Below are positions 8,549 to 16,563 of a stretch of DNA of 36,035 bases, one piece after another; within the stretch, counting starts at the first letter, position 1, and each line of letters starts with the position of its first letter. A model generated the notes under the pieces. The model did no database searches, was not told where the DNA came from, and saw only the letters and a list, made by a program, of their open reading frames with translations. Source of the stretch: Roseovarius nanhaiticus (GTDB taxonomy: Bacteria > Pseudomonadota > Alphaproteobacteria > Rhodobacterales > Rhodobacteraceae); the NCBI RefSeq assembly GCF_900156535.1, contig NZ_FTNV01000007.1:1-36035 (forward strand). Reading direction: 5' to 3'. Position numbers and translations under genes: made by a program.

Positions 8549-9610
8549 ATGACGATGCCCAAATTCAGCCAGACAATTCGAATGCTTGGCGTGTCTCTGG
8601 CCGTGTCTTGGGCTGTGCCTCAGACCGCTGGCGCGGCCACGCTTTGTGAGGGGGAATTCATATCTGCCGTCACCGGCGCATCGCCGCCCGTTCAGGGCAA
8701 GGTCACCGGCGTGTCCAACCCCTACCGCAAACAACCCGTCCGCATCGACGTCGAGGATTGCGGCCGCACGCTGGTCATACACGGCGATGGAGCGATCTCG
8801 CTCAAGCAAAGCGCCAATGATCCCGCGCATTATGTCGGCTCACACCAAGGCGCGCCCGCCGTGTTCGATATCTGGTCCCCCGACCGCCTGACGGGGCAGA
8901 TCCTGATACCAGGCTCCAATGGCGGCGTCATTTTCGAGATGACGCTCGTGGACGGGACCAGCCCCGATATGGGAGGCTGCGGCAAGTCCGCTTTGCAGGA
9001 TGGGCCATCCAATTATGACCGCCTTACCGTCGATCCCGTGCTGCGCAGTGAGGTCATCGGCATTATCGCCGACCAACTAGGTGTGCCGAGGGATCAGGCC
9101 GGACGCTACATCTCGGCTCTGCGATCCGTTGCGAAAACCCGCCAGTCAGACAAGGGCGTGACCGAAATCCTCCCCGGCGAACCCGGCTGTCCAATCGAAT
9201 TGACCGGCGTAAAGACTTGCCGGGTGTTTCCGCCCGAGACCACGACCTTCATCGAAGTCAATCTCCTGCTGGACGCGGGTGGACGCCTGCTGCCTGTTAC
9301 GACAGACGGCTCCGACACTGGGCGAGTCCGCGTCGACGATCCCGGGGCTACGGCGGATCTGTGCGCGGCGGCGGCGCCAGAGAAGGAATATCCCGCGGCC
9401 GACAATATGCTAAGGTTCAAGTTCCTCGGGGTCGAGGAAGACGGCATCTACGATGTTCAGGCCGGTCTTTTGGATGCCGATATGCGTGTTTTCAAAAAAG
9501 CCCATTACGCCAAGGGGACATCGCGAGGCCGCCAGGGACGCGCGGAAGCGGCGGAGGAGGCCTACCAGGCGATCGGATCCCCGGTAACTGGGGTGCATAA
9601 TGCGCCCTGA
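8549..9610 (+). CDS. Exported Cys-containing protein, paralogue of the gene at 11.7 kb
   Basis: 353-aa exported protein. The ATG at 8549 (GGAAAGAAGAA upstream) gives a clean signal peptide ending VPQTAGA. The mature N-terminus starts with ATLCEGEF, followed by VEDCGRTLVI and GGCGKS. The same three-cysteine pattern (CEG, CGR-x-x-VI, GC) and a similar C-terminal motif (LRFKFLGVEEDGIYDV) occur in the gene at 11,711, so the two are diverged paralogues in one cluster. The fold looks mainly beta in the N-terminal half. The family is not recognised, and the role in the periplasm is unknown. Confidence 0.78.
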   Translation: MTMPKFSQTIRMLGVSLAVSWAVPQTAGAATLCEGEFISAVTGASPPVQGKVTGVSNPYRKQPVRIDVEDCGRTLVIHGDGAISLKQSANDPAHYVGSHQGAPAVFDIWSPDRLTGQILIPGSNGGVIFEMTLVDGTSPDMGGCGKSALQDGPSNYDRLTVDPVLRSEVIGIIADQLGVPRDQAGRYISALRSVAKTRQSDKGVTEILPGEPGCPIELTGVKTCRVFPPETTTFIEVNLLLDAGGRLLPVTTDGSDTGRVRVDDPGATADLCAAAAPEKEYPAADNMLRFKFLGVEEDGIYDVQAGLLDADMRVFKKAHYAKGTSRGRQGRAEAAEEAYQAIGSPVTGVHNAP

Positions 9611-9663
9611 TCCCAGCCAAGCTATGCGAAAGGGCAAATACGGACACGGCGGAAGGATATCCC

Positions 9664-9852
9664 ATGACTTTTGAGACGCCCGCAATAGGAGCGAAGTTTT
9701 CGCAACTCGGCGACCTACTCAAGAACCCGTTGACGAGTATCGGCCGCGATACGGATGCCCTGTCGTCCATCAACCGGATGAGCGCTTGTGCCGCCTTCTT
9801 GGGCGCGCTCTTCTACTGGGTGCGCTCGATAGACAGCACGCAGTCTTTGTAG
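9664..9852 (+). CDS. Small hypothetical protein (62 aa)
   Basis: Short reading frame with a good ribosome site (GGAAGGA, 6 nt before the ATG), lying in line between the first Cys paralogue and the SH3-like gene and ending 13 bp before the next start. The protein has one weak hydrophobic stretch (SACAAFLGALFYWV, about residues 40-53) near the C-terminus and could be a single-pass peptide. It resembles nothing I recognise. Position and ribosome site argue that it is real. Confidence 0.55.
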   Translation: MTFETPAIGAKFSQLGDLLKNPLTSIGRDTDALSSINRMSACAAFLGALFYWVRSIDSTQSL

Positions 9853-9865
9853 AGGAGTTTTTGCC

Positions 9866-10627
9866 ATGCCGACATTATCCAGACGCCTCATCGCTGTCGC
9901 CATGCTGTTGATGGCCCCATCCGGCGCGTTGGCGCAGATGGATGGGCATGGCCCGGATGCCTGGCAGGTCACTGGGGTGTCCGCGAATGATGTGCTGAAT
10001 GCCCGCACCGGGCCCGGAGCCGACTATCTGGTGATCGGTGCCTTTACGCCAGATGCCACTGGCTTGCAGATGGTCACATGCGTTCCGTTCCTGCCCCGCC
10101 AAAAATACTGGGAGCTGACCGATAGCCAGCGCAGCGCCCTTCCCTCTCGGTGGTGCCTGATGCAAAGTGCCGATCGCCGCATCCAGGGCTGGGTCGCAGC
10201 GCGGTTTTTAGCCGAGGACACGTCGGCAGCCTACCAGCCTGCCGGCGACCCGCTGATCGCAGAAGCAGTGTCGCTTGTGCGCCAAGTCTATGACCTACAC
10301 CAAAGCGCCAGAAGTCAAAGCGCGATCGGGCCGCTGCATCCGTCCGTCGCAAGGAATTACTTTTTCCAAGATGCCGTCGTGCGTCTGAAGCGCGGCGACT
10401 TAGGCGCAGATCCACTTTTCGATGCGCAGGACACTGAGATCACCGAGTTGGAAGTGTTCCCGGCGCCGCAGCGCGCGATGCATCGCGGTATGATCACCGT
10501 GTACGCCGATTTCCGCAATTTCGGCCACCCGGACCGCGCGGTGTTTCATCTGCGCATCGACACATCGCTTGCCGACCCGGCACTACGCATAATGCGGATT
10601 GAACACGAGGGCTGGGAATTCCCGTGA
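9866..10627 (+). CDS. Exported SH3-like (SH3b) domain protein
   Basis: 253-aa exported protein with GAGGAG upstream of the ATG and a signal peptide ending SGALA. Residues about 32-115 form a bacterial SH3 domain: VSANDVLNARTGPGADYLVIG is the typical LNVRxGPSxxY-like strand-loop, and the domain closes with GWVAARFLAE. Bacterial SH3 domains often bind peptidoglycan or peptides. A second, unrecognised domain (about 125-253) has DAVVRLKRGD and ends in a beta-type segment with a conserved-looking FHLRID. Predicted location is the periplasm. It may link the system to the cell wall, by inference from the domain only. Confidence 0.8.
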   Translation: MPTLSRRLIAVAMLLMAPSGALAQMDGHGPDAWQVTGVSANDVLNARTGPGADYLVIGAFTPDATGLQMVTCVPFLPRQKYWELTDSQRSALPSRWCLMQSADRRIQGWVAARFLAEDTSAAYQPAGDPLIAEAVSLVRQVYDLHQSARSQSAIGPLHPSVARNYFFQDAVVRLKRGDLGADPLFDAQDTEITELEVFPAPQRAMHRGMITVYADFRNFGHPDRAVFHLRIDTSLADPALRIMRIEHEGWEFP

Positions 10628-10663
10628 CTGGCCTTCTGCCCGAAACGATCAGCCGGAGGAGAC

Positions 10664-11692
10664 ATGACCGAATTTACTGAACGCAGCCCGATTGAGGCCG
10701 ACTTTAGCGAGGTGTTCCGGAGTCGCGTCGCTCCCCGCCTGAGTGAGCTAGAAGCGCAGCGACAGGCCATTCTGGCCGCGGCAAAAAGGTATGCCGCGAT
10801 GGCGCTTGCGGGCGGTGCGGCATTGGGGCTGTTGTTCGTGATCTTCGGGACGGGTGCAAACGGCCCGGCTGGGCTCCTGATCGGTTTCGGCGTGCCCATG
10901 GCCTTCGGTGCCGTCGCCGCCCTTCTTCTGTGGAAGCGGCAGGCGGTCAGGTGGAGTAGCGAGGCCGCACAGATCGTGATGCCCGTAGTCTGCGATTTCT
11001 TGGCAAATCTCAACTACGACCGCGAAGCCCACAAGGGATTTCCGCTGGAGCGGATGCAAAAAATGGGCGTCATACGGCCCTTTACGCGGTCGCAGGTTAG
11101 CGATCGGCTGGAAGGTACTTACCGCGACACGGCCTTCGAAATTGTCGAGGCCAAGCTCATCAGTGATAAGAGCCAAAGCAGCGCAAACGCAGATAACGAT
11201 ACTGGCGATCGTTCCAGCAAGACGCTGTTCAAGGGTTTGCTTCTGCGCATTAGTGTCCCGGACCCGATTCCGACGCGCATCCTGATCGCGCGCGATTTCG
11301 GCATGGGCAACAAACTGACCGAGATGTTTGGCGGCACTTCCGGGCGCGGCATGCCCAAGGTCGAAACCGGCCACGCCGAATTCGAGCGACATTTCGAGGC
11401 ATATTCAGCCGATCCGCAAATTGCGCGTAACGTACTGGCGCCCGAGTTCCTGGACAGCCTCGTGCCATTGGCCAAGGACGAGGGTGGTCGCCACGGCGCC
11501 AAAGGGCTGGAGGCGGGGTTTCACGACGTCTCCTTCTTCATGGCCCTCAAGCGCGATGTGGATTTCATCAAGATAGGCGGCCTGACCGCCCCGGCGGACA
11601 AGATCGAGGAGGATCTGCACGGCGTATTCGACGATATCGCCACAGCCCGCCGCATCATCGATCGCCTGCACGGCGATCATCCCGAACCCTAA
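10664..11692 (+). CDS. DUF3137-family membrane protein
   Basis: 342-aa protein with GGAGGAG upstream of the ATG. A basic and acidic N-terminal stretch of about 45 residues precedes two adjacent membrane segments (about 46-65 and 70-90). The large C-terminal part is probably cytoplasmic and contains FERHFEAYSADPQIARNVL followed by the Leu-Pro-rich segment, the signature I associate with DUF3137. No catalytic residues are known for that family. It is 36 bp downstream of the SH3-like gene and 18 bp upstream of the next paralogue gene, so it is almost certainly in the same operon. It is the second integral membrane component of the block. Confidence 0.82.
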   Translation: MTEFTERSPIEADFSEVFRSRVAPRLSELEAQRQAILAAAKRYAAMALAGGAALGLLFVIFGTGANGPAGLLIGFGVPMAFGAVAALLLWKRQAVRWSSEAAQIVMPVVCDFLANLNYDREAHKGFPLERMQKMGVIRPFTRSQVSDRLEGTYRDTAFEIVEAKLISDKSQSSANADNDTGDRSSKTLFKGLLLRISVPDPIPTRILIARDFGMGNKLTEMFGGTSGRGMPKVETGHAEFERHFEAYSADPQIARNVLAPEFLDSLVPLAKDEGGRHGAKGLEAGFHDVSFFMALKRDVDFIKIGGLTAPADKIEEDLHGVFDDIATARRIIDRLHGDHPEP

Positions 11693-11710
11693 GCGAAGGA
11701 GGAGAAGGAC

Positions 11711-12775
11711 ATGAGTGTTCCAGCACGTCGCGACAGACCCGGCCCAAAGCCGGGTGAAGTGCAGTCTATGTCCTTGCAAGGGGGGCGCAGAAAGAGCCCC
11801 GCTTCGCTGTTCATTCTAGCGGCCGTCACGGCATTGGCCGGTCCCGCCAGAGGTGAAGTGCCACCTTGTGAAGGCACCTACGAGTATTTCTCTGGTAAGA
11901 GCTTCGCCAACGTCGCGCCGGGAAATGCCCTGCCGGATGCCGGGCGTATCGCGCAGGCCTACAACAATCGTGAGGGCTGGGTTGGCCAGATCATCCGCAA
12001 GCCGCAAAGCGAGGGCCTGTTCGAGGTGGAAGTCAACCAATGCGGGCGAGAGTTCGTCATCAGTCAGGGCGGCAAGAGCATGGTCTTTTTGCAATCTGCG
12101 ACCAATGGCACGACATATGTCGCGCAGAACATCGACATCGAAGGCGGTGAGCTGACGATGCGCGTTCTTGGCCACAAGAATTTTGTTGGCAAGATCGAAG
12201 GTGTGACGCACGGCTTCAAATACACCTTTCCCGTTGCGATGGAGCCGCGCGACACCTCCATGCCGGACCTTGAGGGATGTCATGATGACGCTGTCGCGTC
12301 GTCCGATACCTTTGCCCACGAAAAGACCGCGACGCGCGGCTTTCTCGCTGCGCGCGGCATGACTCCGCGCGCCGAGTTCGCGCCGGGCGACTACTTCCGC
12401 GTTCTCGAGACAGACCGCGATTTGGCCGGCGCCTCCCGCGACGGCTCCACCCGGCACATCCGGTTCCGGATGGGCCGCAACAACGCAATCCTGCCCGAAA
12501 TCGGGATGCGCGAGATCTGCCTTGCCGAGCCGGGCAAGCTCGACCCGCCGCGCCGGCTTCTGAGTTTCAAGATATTCCGGGTAGAAAAGCCTGACGGTTA
12601 CTTGGTCTTTGCTCAGGAAATCGACATCGAAACGGGTAAGATACTTGGGCAGGCTGAGGGCGAGAGCATAGGTCGCGAAGCGGCGGCTTTGCAGGCCGCT
12701 ATGACAGATGCCGCCACTGCGCTCGAAGCGAACGGAACCGTCATAGGCCACCTAAGTGACGGCATGATGCCTTGA
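11711..12775 (+). CDS. Exported Cys-containing protein, paralogue of the gene at 8.5 kb
   Basis: 354-aa exported protein. GGAGGAGAAGGA just before the ATG at 11,711 supports that start, though the signal peptide reads more normally from an in-frame ATG at 11,768. The hydrophobic stretch FILAAVTALAGPARG ends the signal. The mature part begins VPPCEGTYEYF and has VNQCGREFVI and LEGCHDD, the same cysteine layout as the paralogue at 8,549, and a matching C-terminal motif (LLSFKIFRVEKPDGY). Identity between the two is low, so the duplication is old. Function unknown. The retention of both copies suggests distinct partners. Confidence 0.78.
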   Translation: MSVPARRDRPGPKPGEVQSMSLQGGRRKSPASLFILAAVTALAGPARGEVPPCEGTYEYFSGKSFANVAPGNALPDAGRIAQAYNNREGWVGQIIRKPQSEGLFEVEVNQCGREFVISQGGKSMVFLQSATNGTTYVAQNIDIEGGELTMRVLGHKNFVGKIEGVTHGFKYTFPVAMEPRDTSMPDLEGCHDDAVASSDTFAHEKTATRGFLAARGMTPRAEFAPGDYFRVLETDRDLAGASRDGSTRHIRFRMGRNNAILPEIGMREICLAEPGKLDPPRRLLSFKIFRVEKPDGYLVFAQEIDIETGKILGQAEGESIGREAAALQAAMTDAATALEANGTVIGHLSDGMMP

Positions 12776-12853
12776 CAGCTTGCCAAGCAGTAAGGCTCGA
12801 TATCGGCAACAAGGCGCACCGCATACGGATCATCACACGCGAAGGAAGTGAAT

Positions 12854-15139
12854 ATGAAACATACCCTCTTCAACGCGGCGACACTCTCGCTTGTCGGCAC
12901 TCTGGCCTATTCCACGGCCGCGTATGCCGCCGATGAAAACGTGATGATCGTTTTTGACGGCTCGAATTCGATGTGGGGCCAGATCGACGGTACTGCCAAG
13001 ATCGAGATCGCGCGCGATGTGATGGAAAACTTGCTGGGCGAGTGGACCGCCGACCGCAATGTTGGGCTGATGGCCTATGGCCATCGCCGCCGCGGCGATT
13101 GCACCGATATCGAAACACTTGTCACGCCGGCGCAGGATACCCGCGCGGGTATCCTCGAGCGGATTGGCGCGATCACTCCGACCGGCAAGACGCCCCTGAC
13201 AAGCGCCGTTGAGCGCGCCGCGACCGAAATGTCCTACACAGATATGCCCGCGACCGTGATCCTGATCTCGGACGGGCTGGAGAGCTGCGAGCGCGACCCT
13301 TGCGCGCTAGCCGATGCGCTGGAAAAAGGCGGCGTCGGCTTTACCGCGCATGTCGTCGGCTTCGGTCTTGGCGATGCGGATGCGAGTGCGCTGTCCTGCC
13401 TCGCGGACAGGACCGGTGGTCAATATCTGTCGGCTGGCAACGCTGACGAACTCGGCAAAGCCTTGGCAAGCGTTAGCGAGGCCGTGTCCACTCCCGAACC
13501 TGCGCCTGAACCTCAGCCCGAACCGGAGCCTGAATATGACGTCACGCTGGACGGACCGGCCACGGCACTCGCCGGCGACAAGATCCGCGTCAACTGGACC
13601 GGAACGGTCGCGCCGCAGGATTTCATAACCATCGTGCCGATGGGCGCCGATGAGGGCAGCGCCGAGAATTACATCCGGGTCAGCGATGACAGCGAGAATG
13701 ACCTGCAAGCGCCCGGTGAGACCGGCCTTTATGAGCTGCGCTACGTGCTGAACGAGGGCCGACGCACGCTGGCGTCAAAGCCCATCGAGATCACCGAGCC
13801 GGAGGTGACGCTGGACGCCCCCGCCACGGCACACGCCGGGGACAAGATCCGCGTCAGCTGGACCGGAACGGTCGCGCCGCAGGACTTCATTACCATCGTG
13901 CCGATGGGCGCTGATGAGGGCAGCGCCGAGAATTACATCCGGGTTGGGGACGACAGCGAGAATGATCTGCAGGCGTCAGGTGAAACCGGCCTTTATGAGC
14001 TGCGCTACGTGCTGAACGAGGGCCGACGCACGCTGGCGTCAAAGCCCATCGAGATCACCGAGCCGGAGGTCACGCTGGACGCCCCCGCCACGGCACTCGC
14101 CGGCGACAAGATCCGCGTCAGCTGGACCGGAACGGTCGCGCCGCAGGATTTCATAACCATCGTGCCGATGGGCGCCGATGAGGGCAGCGCCGAGAATTAC
14201 ATCCGGGTCAGCGATGACAGCGAGAATGACCTGCAAGCGCCCGGTGAGACCGGCCTTTATGAGCTGCGCTACGTGCTGAACGAGGGCCGACGCACGCTGG
14301 CGTCAAAGCCCATCGAGATCACCGAGCCGGAGGTGACGCTGGACGCCCCCGCCACGGCACTCGCCGGGGACAAGATCCGCGTCAGCTGGATCGGAACGGT
14401 CGCGCCACAGGATTTCATAACCATCGTGCCGATGGGGTCCGATGAGGGCAGCGCCAAGAATTACATCCGAGTCGGGGACGACAGCGAGAATGATCTGCAG
14501 GCGCCAGGTGAAACCGGCCTTTACGAGCTGCGCTACGTGCTGAACGAGGGCCGACGCACGCTGGCGTCAAAGCCCATCGAGATCACCGAGCCGGAGGTCA
14601 CGCTAAGCGGCCCCGATCAGATCAGGGCCGAGGACACGATTGGCGTTGCGTGGACCGGCGCCGTCCATGGCCAAGACTACGTCACGATCGTTCCAATCGG
14701 CACGCCGGATGAGAAATTCGGTCCCTATGTCAGGGTCGGTGAGAACACCGATGCCAAGCTGGCTGCCCCCGCCGAGACGGGCCTTTACGAGCTGCGTTAT
14801 GTGCTGAACGAGGGCCGCCGCGTGCTTGCGCGGCACGCCATCGAGGTGCTTAACGCGGATGCCGCGCTGCAAAGCGGCGCTAGCCTGAGCGCGCCCGAGA
14901 CTGCCGCCGCCGGAGCGACCATCAGTGTTGAATGGACGGTGCAAAATGCCGGCGGCGATCAACGCATTTCGATCGCGCGGGCAGATCAGGCGACCTTCAC
15001 CTGGCTCACCGCCATCAAGATCGACGGCGCGCCGCCGGTTTCAATCACCCTTCCCGACGAGCCGGGCATGTATGAGCTGCGGTTCCTGGACATTCCCGGC
15101 CAGTCAGTACTGGCCCGCCGGATTATCCGGGTCGAGTGA
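12854..15139 (+). CDS. Exported VWA-domain protein with tandem Ig-like repeats
   Basis: 761-aa exported protein. The signal peptide ends TAAYA, and GAAGGAAG precedes the ATG at 12,854. The von Willebrand A domain (about residues 28-205) has the metal-ion adhesion motif DGSNSM (Asp35, Ser37, Ser39) and VILISDGLESC. A Pro-Glu linker (PEPAPEPQPEPEPE) follows. From residue 230 come four nearly identical 88-residue repeats (VTLDAPATA, VAPQDFITIVPMG, GLYELRYVLNEGRR), a fifth diverged repeat and a sixth more distant one ending at the C-terminus. The repeats look like beta-sandwich domains. VWA domains bind protein partners through a divalent metal, so an adhesive or scaffold role in the envelope is likely. 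The gene is the last large gene of the block. Confidence 0.9.
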   Translation: MKHTLFNAATLSLVGTLAYSTAAYAADENVMIVFDGSNSMWGQIDGTAKIEIARDVMENLLGEWTADRNVGLMAYGHRRRGDCTDIETLVTPAQDTRAGILERIGAITPTGKTPLTSAVERAATEMSYTDMPATVILISDGLESCERDPCALADALEKGGVGFTAHVVGFGLGDADASALSCLADRTGGQYLSAGNADELGKALASVSEAVSTPEPAPEPQPEPEPEYDVTLDGPATALAGDKIRVNWTGTVAPQDFITIVPMGADEGSAENYIRVSDDSENDLQAPGETGLYELRYVLNEGRRTLASKPIEITEPEVTLDAPATAHAGDKIRVSWTGTVAPQDFITIVPMGADEGSAENYIRVGDDSENDLQASGETGLYELRYVLNEGRRTLASKPIEITEPEVTLDAPATALAGDKIRVSWTGTVAPQDFITIVPMGADEGSAENYIRVSDDSENDLQAPGETGLYELRYVLNEGRRTLASKPIEITEPEVTLDAPATALAGDKIRVSWIGTVAPQDFITIVPMGSDEGSAKNYIRVGDDSENDLQAPGETGLYELRYVLNEGRRTLASKPIEITEPEVTLSGPDQIRAEDTIGVAWTGAVHGQDYVTIVPIGTPDEKFGPYVRVGENTDAKLAAPAETGLYELRYVLNEGRRVLARHAIEVLNADAALQSGASLSAPETAAAGATISVEWTVQNAGGDQRISIARADQATFTWLTAIKIDGAPPVSITLPDEPGMYELRFLDIPGQSVLARRIIRVE
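13541..14596 (+). repeat. Four tandem 264-bp repeats inside the VWA gene
   Basis: Units begin at 13,541, 13,805, 14,069 and 14,333, each 264 bp (88 codons, in frame). A fifth, diverged unit starts at 14,597. The DNA is nearly identical between units. Variants alternate: units 1 and 3 share GTC at the start and the codons for VSDDSEN, while units 2 and 4 share GTG and VGDDSEN. This points to a duplication of a 528-bp pair. Confidence 0.95.
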
Positions 15140-15161
15140 TCATGGCAAAGGCGCCCTGGAG

Positions 15162-15359
15162 ATGAGCGTAACGCTGAGCACTAGCGAGCACGCGGAAATC
15201 AACCGGTTGCAATCTTACCTGCTCGACACAGCGCAGATGGTCGATCCGCAGCGTGTCCGCGCCCGCTTCACCCGCCTGCGAACGCGGGTCAGCCCTGCGC
15301 GTGGCTTTGCTTCGCACGAGCTGCGGCAAGATACGGTATTTCTGAAAGATCAGCTGTGA
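15162..15359 (+). CDS. Possible small protein after the VWA gene (65 aa)
   Basis: An open frame of 65 codons begins 22 bp after the VWA stop. The encoded peptide is charged and helical-looking (HAEINRLQSYLLD, RVRARFTRLRTRV). The only purine-rich site, GGAG, touches the ATG, which is too close for normal initiation, so translation is doubtful unless coupled to the gene upstream. No similarity recognised. Confidence 0.38.
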   Translation: MSVTLSTSEHAEINRLQSYLLDTAQMVDPQRVRARFTRLRTRVSPARGFASHELRQDTVFLKDQL

Positions 15360-15477
15360 TGACGCGATCACCGGCCGACCGCATCAATGTGGAAAGGTGG
15401 AGATCACGTCTTCAAAGCAACCCCTTACCGTATTGAGGTGTGCAATCAGAAACACTTGTATTAATGGGCATTTAAAA

Positions 15478-15485
15478 TATTTATT
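15478..15485. repeat. Target site duplication, left copy
   Basis: TATTTATT directly outside the left inverted repeat, identical to the copy at 19,973-19,980. Confidence 0.9.
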
Positions 15486-15500
15486 CCCTATTATCCACGA
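15486..15500 (+). repeat. Left terminal inverted repeat
   Basis: CCCTATTATCCACGA, a perfect reverse complement of 19,958-19,972. Partial similarity continues inward through an A-rich stretch (AAAAGAAGCA against GAAAAAGCA), so the functional repeat may be about 25 bp. Confidence 0.92.
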
Positions 15501-15560
15501 AAAGAAGCATAAGCGTCTCGGAGGCCGCTTCGCGGCTAAAGCAACCGTTTCCAGCGAACG

Positions 15561-16469
15561 TCATGCTCGCGAGTCCAGCTCGCGCCGCGCTACCGAGGTA
15601 ACTGACCGGGACAGCTCGTGAAGCTGATCGGCGGCCAGCCGATTGATCTGCCAGAACAGGTACCGCTCCAGCACCTTCCCCGGGACAAGCTCGACGAGAT
15701 CTCCGCGCTCGAGGTGGCGCTTCGCCAGCTGGATCGGATTGAGCGCCCACCCCATGCCGGCGACGCTGCCTTCCAGGAAGCTCTGCGTGGAGGGAAGCCA
15801 GTGGGTGGGGAATGACATGTCGTGCCCGAACACCTCGCGGGCCCAGACATTCTGAAGGCGGTCCTTCTGGTTGAAGGTGAGAGCGGGCGCGCGCTGGAAA
15901 GCATCCTCCGTCACCCCATCGGGGAAGTATCGAGCAACGAAGTCGGGACTCGCCGTCGCCTGGTAGCGCAGGGAGCCGAGCGGCGTGACACGGCATCCCT
16001 GCACAGGGCGCTCGAGCGACGTGACAGCGGCAAGCACCCGGCCACGCCGCAGCCAGTCGGCCGTATGATCCTCATCGTCTATTGCCACGTTCACAAGATA
16101 GTCGCTGGCCTTAGTGAAGGATGCGATGGCCTCAAGAAACCAGGTCCCAAGGCTGTCGGCGTTCGTGGCTATGTTGAGAGTCACCCGCAGCCCGGCACCT
16201 TCAGGTCCGGCGAGTTCGGGCAGCTGCGCCATGAGGTCCTTCTCGAGCATTCCAACCCGGTCCATGTGCCGGCATAGGGCAAGGCCCTTGTCCGTGGCGG
16301 TGCATGGCGTCCCACGCTCTATGAGCACCGCACCGAGGCGCTCCTCCAGATGCTTGATGCGCTGCGAGACGGCCGAGGGGGTCACGTTGAGTGACGCGGC
16401 GGCACGCTCGAAGCTGCCAGACCTGACGACCGCGGCGACTGCCCTGAGAGCTGCGTAGTCCACCACCAT
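15561..16469 (-). CDS. LysR-family regulator, ArgP/LysG type
   Basis: 302-aa transcription regulator. The N-terminal winged HTH (about residues 3-62) contains GSFERAAASLNVTPSAVSQRIKHLE, and the effector-binding domain (about 90-295) shows LNIATNADSLGTWF, typical of the ArgP (IciA)/LysG branch. Members of that branch sense basic amino acids and control a divergent LysE/ArgO exporter gene. Here the exporter gene lies 94 bp away on the opposite strand, the classic layout. It therefore probably activates the exporter genes of the transposon in response to an amino acid. The effector cannot be told from the sequence. The gene ends 60 bp inside the left inverted repeat. It is full length. Confidence 0.92.
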   Translation of the reverse strand: MVVDYAALRAVAAVVRSGSFERAAASLNVTPSAVSQRIKHLEERLGAVLIERGTPCTATDKGLALCRHMDRVGMLEKDLMAQLPELAGPEGAGLRVTLNIATNADSLGTWFLEAIASFTKASDYLVNVAIDDEDHTADWLRRGRVLAAVTSLERPVQGCRVTPLGSLRYQATASPDFVARYFPDGVTEDAFQRAPALTFNQKDRLQNVWAREVFGHDMSFPTHWLPSTQSFLEGSVAGMGWALNPIQLAKRHLERGDLVELVPGKVLERYLFWQINRLAADQLHELSRSVTSVARRELDSRA

Positions 16470-16481
16470 TTAGCTTACCTT

Positions 16482-16495
16482 CACTGGCATCAGTG
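16482..16495. promoter_or_regulatory. Candidate LysR operator between lysR and lysE
   Basis: CACTG-GCAT-CAGTG, a perfect 5-bp dyad, lies 13 bp upstream of the regulator start codon and inside the 94-bp divergent gap. The surrounding sequence is AT-rich (GTGTTTAATTTGTCTAAT). Its position suits a LysR-type autoregulatory and activator site. Binding is inferred. Confidence 0.4.
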
Positions 16496-16563
16496 TGTTT
16501 AATTTGTCTAATCTTAGCGAACCTCATAGTCCAAGGGTAGACTTTCGGATCGGAGGCCAGCAC

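Noticed and set aside
13541..14596. CRISPR-like or other spaced array
   Set aside because: The repeats are contiguous, in frame, 264 bp long and code for protein domains. There are no spacers.
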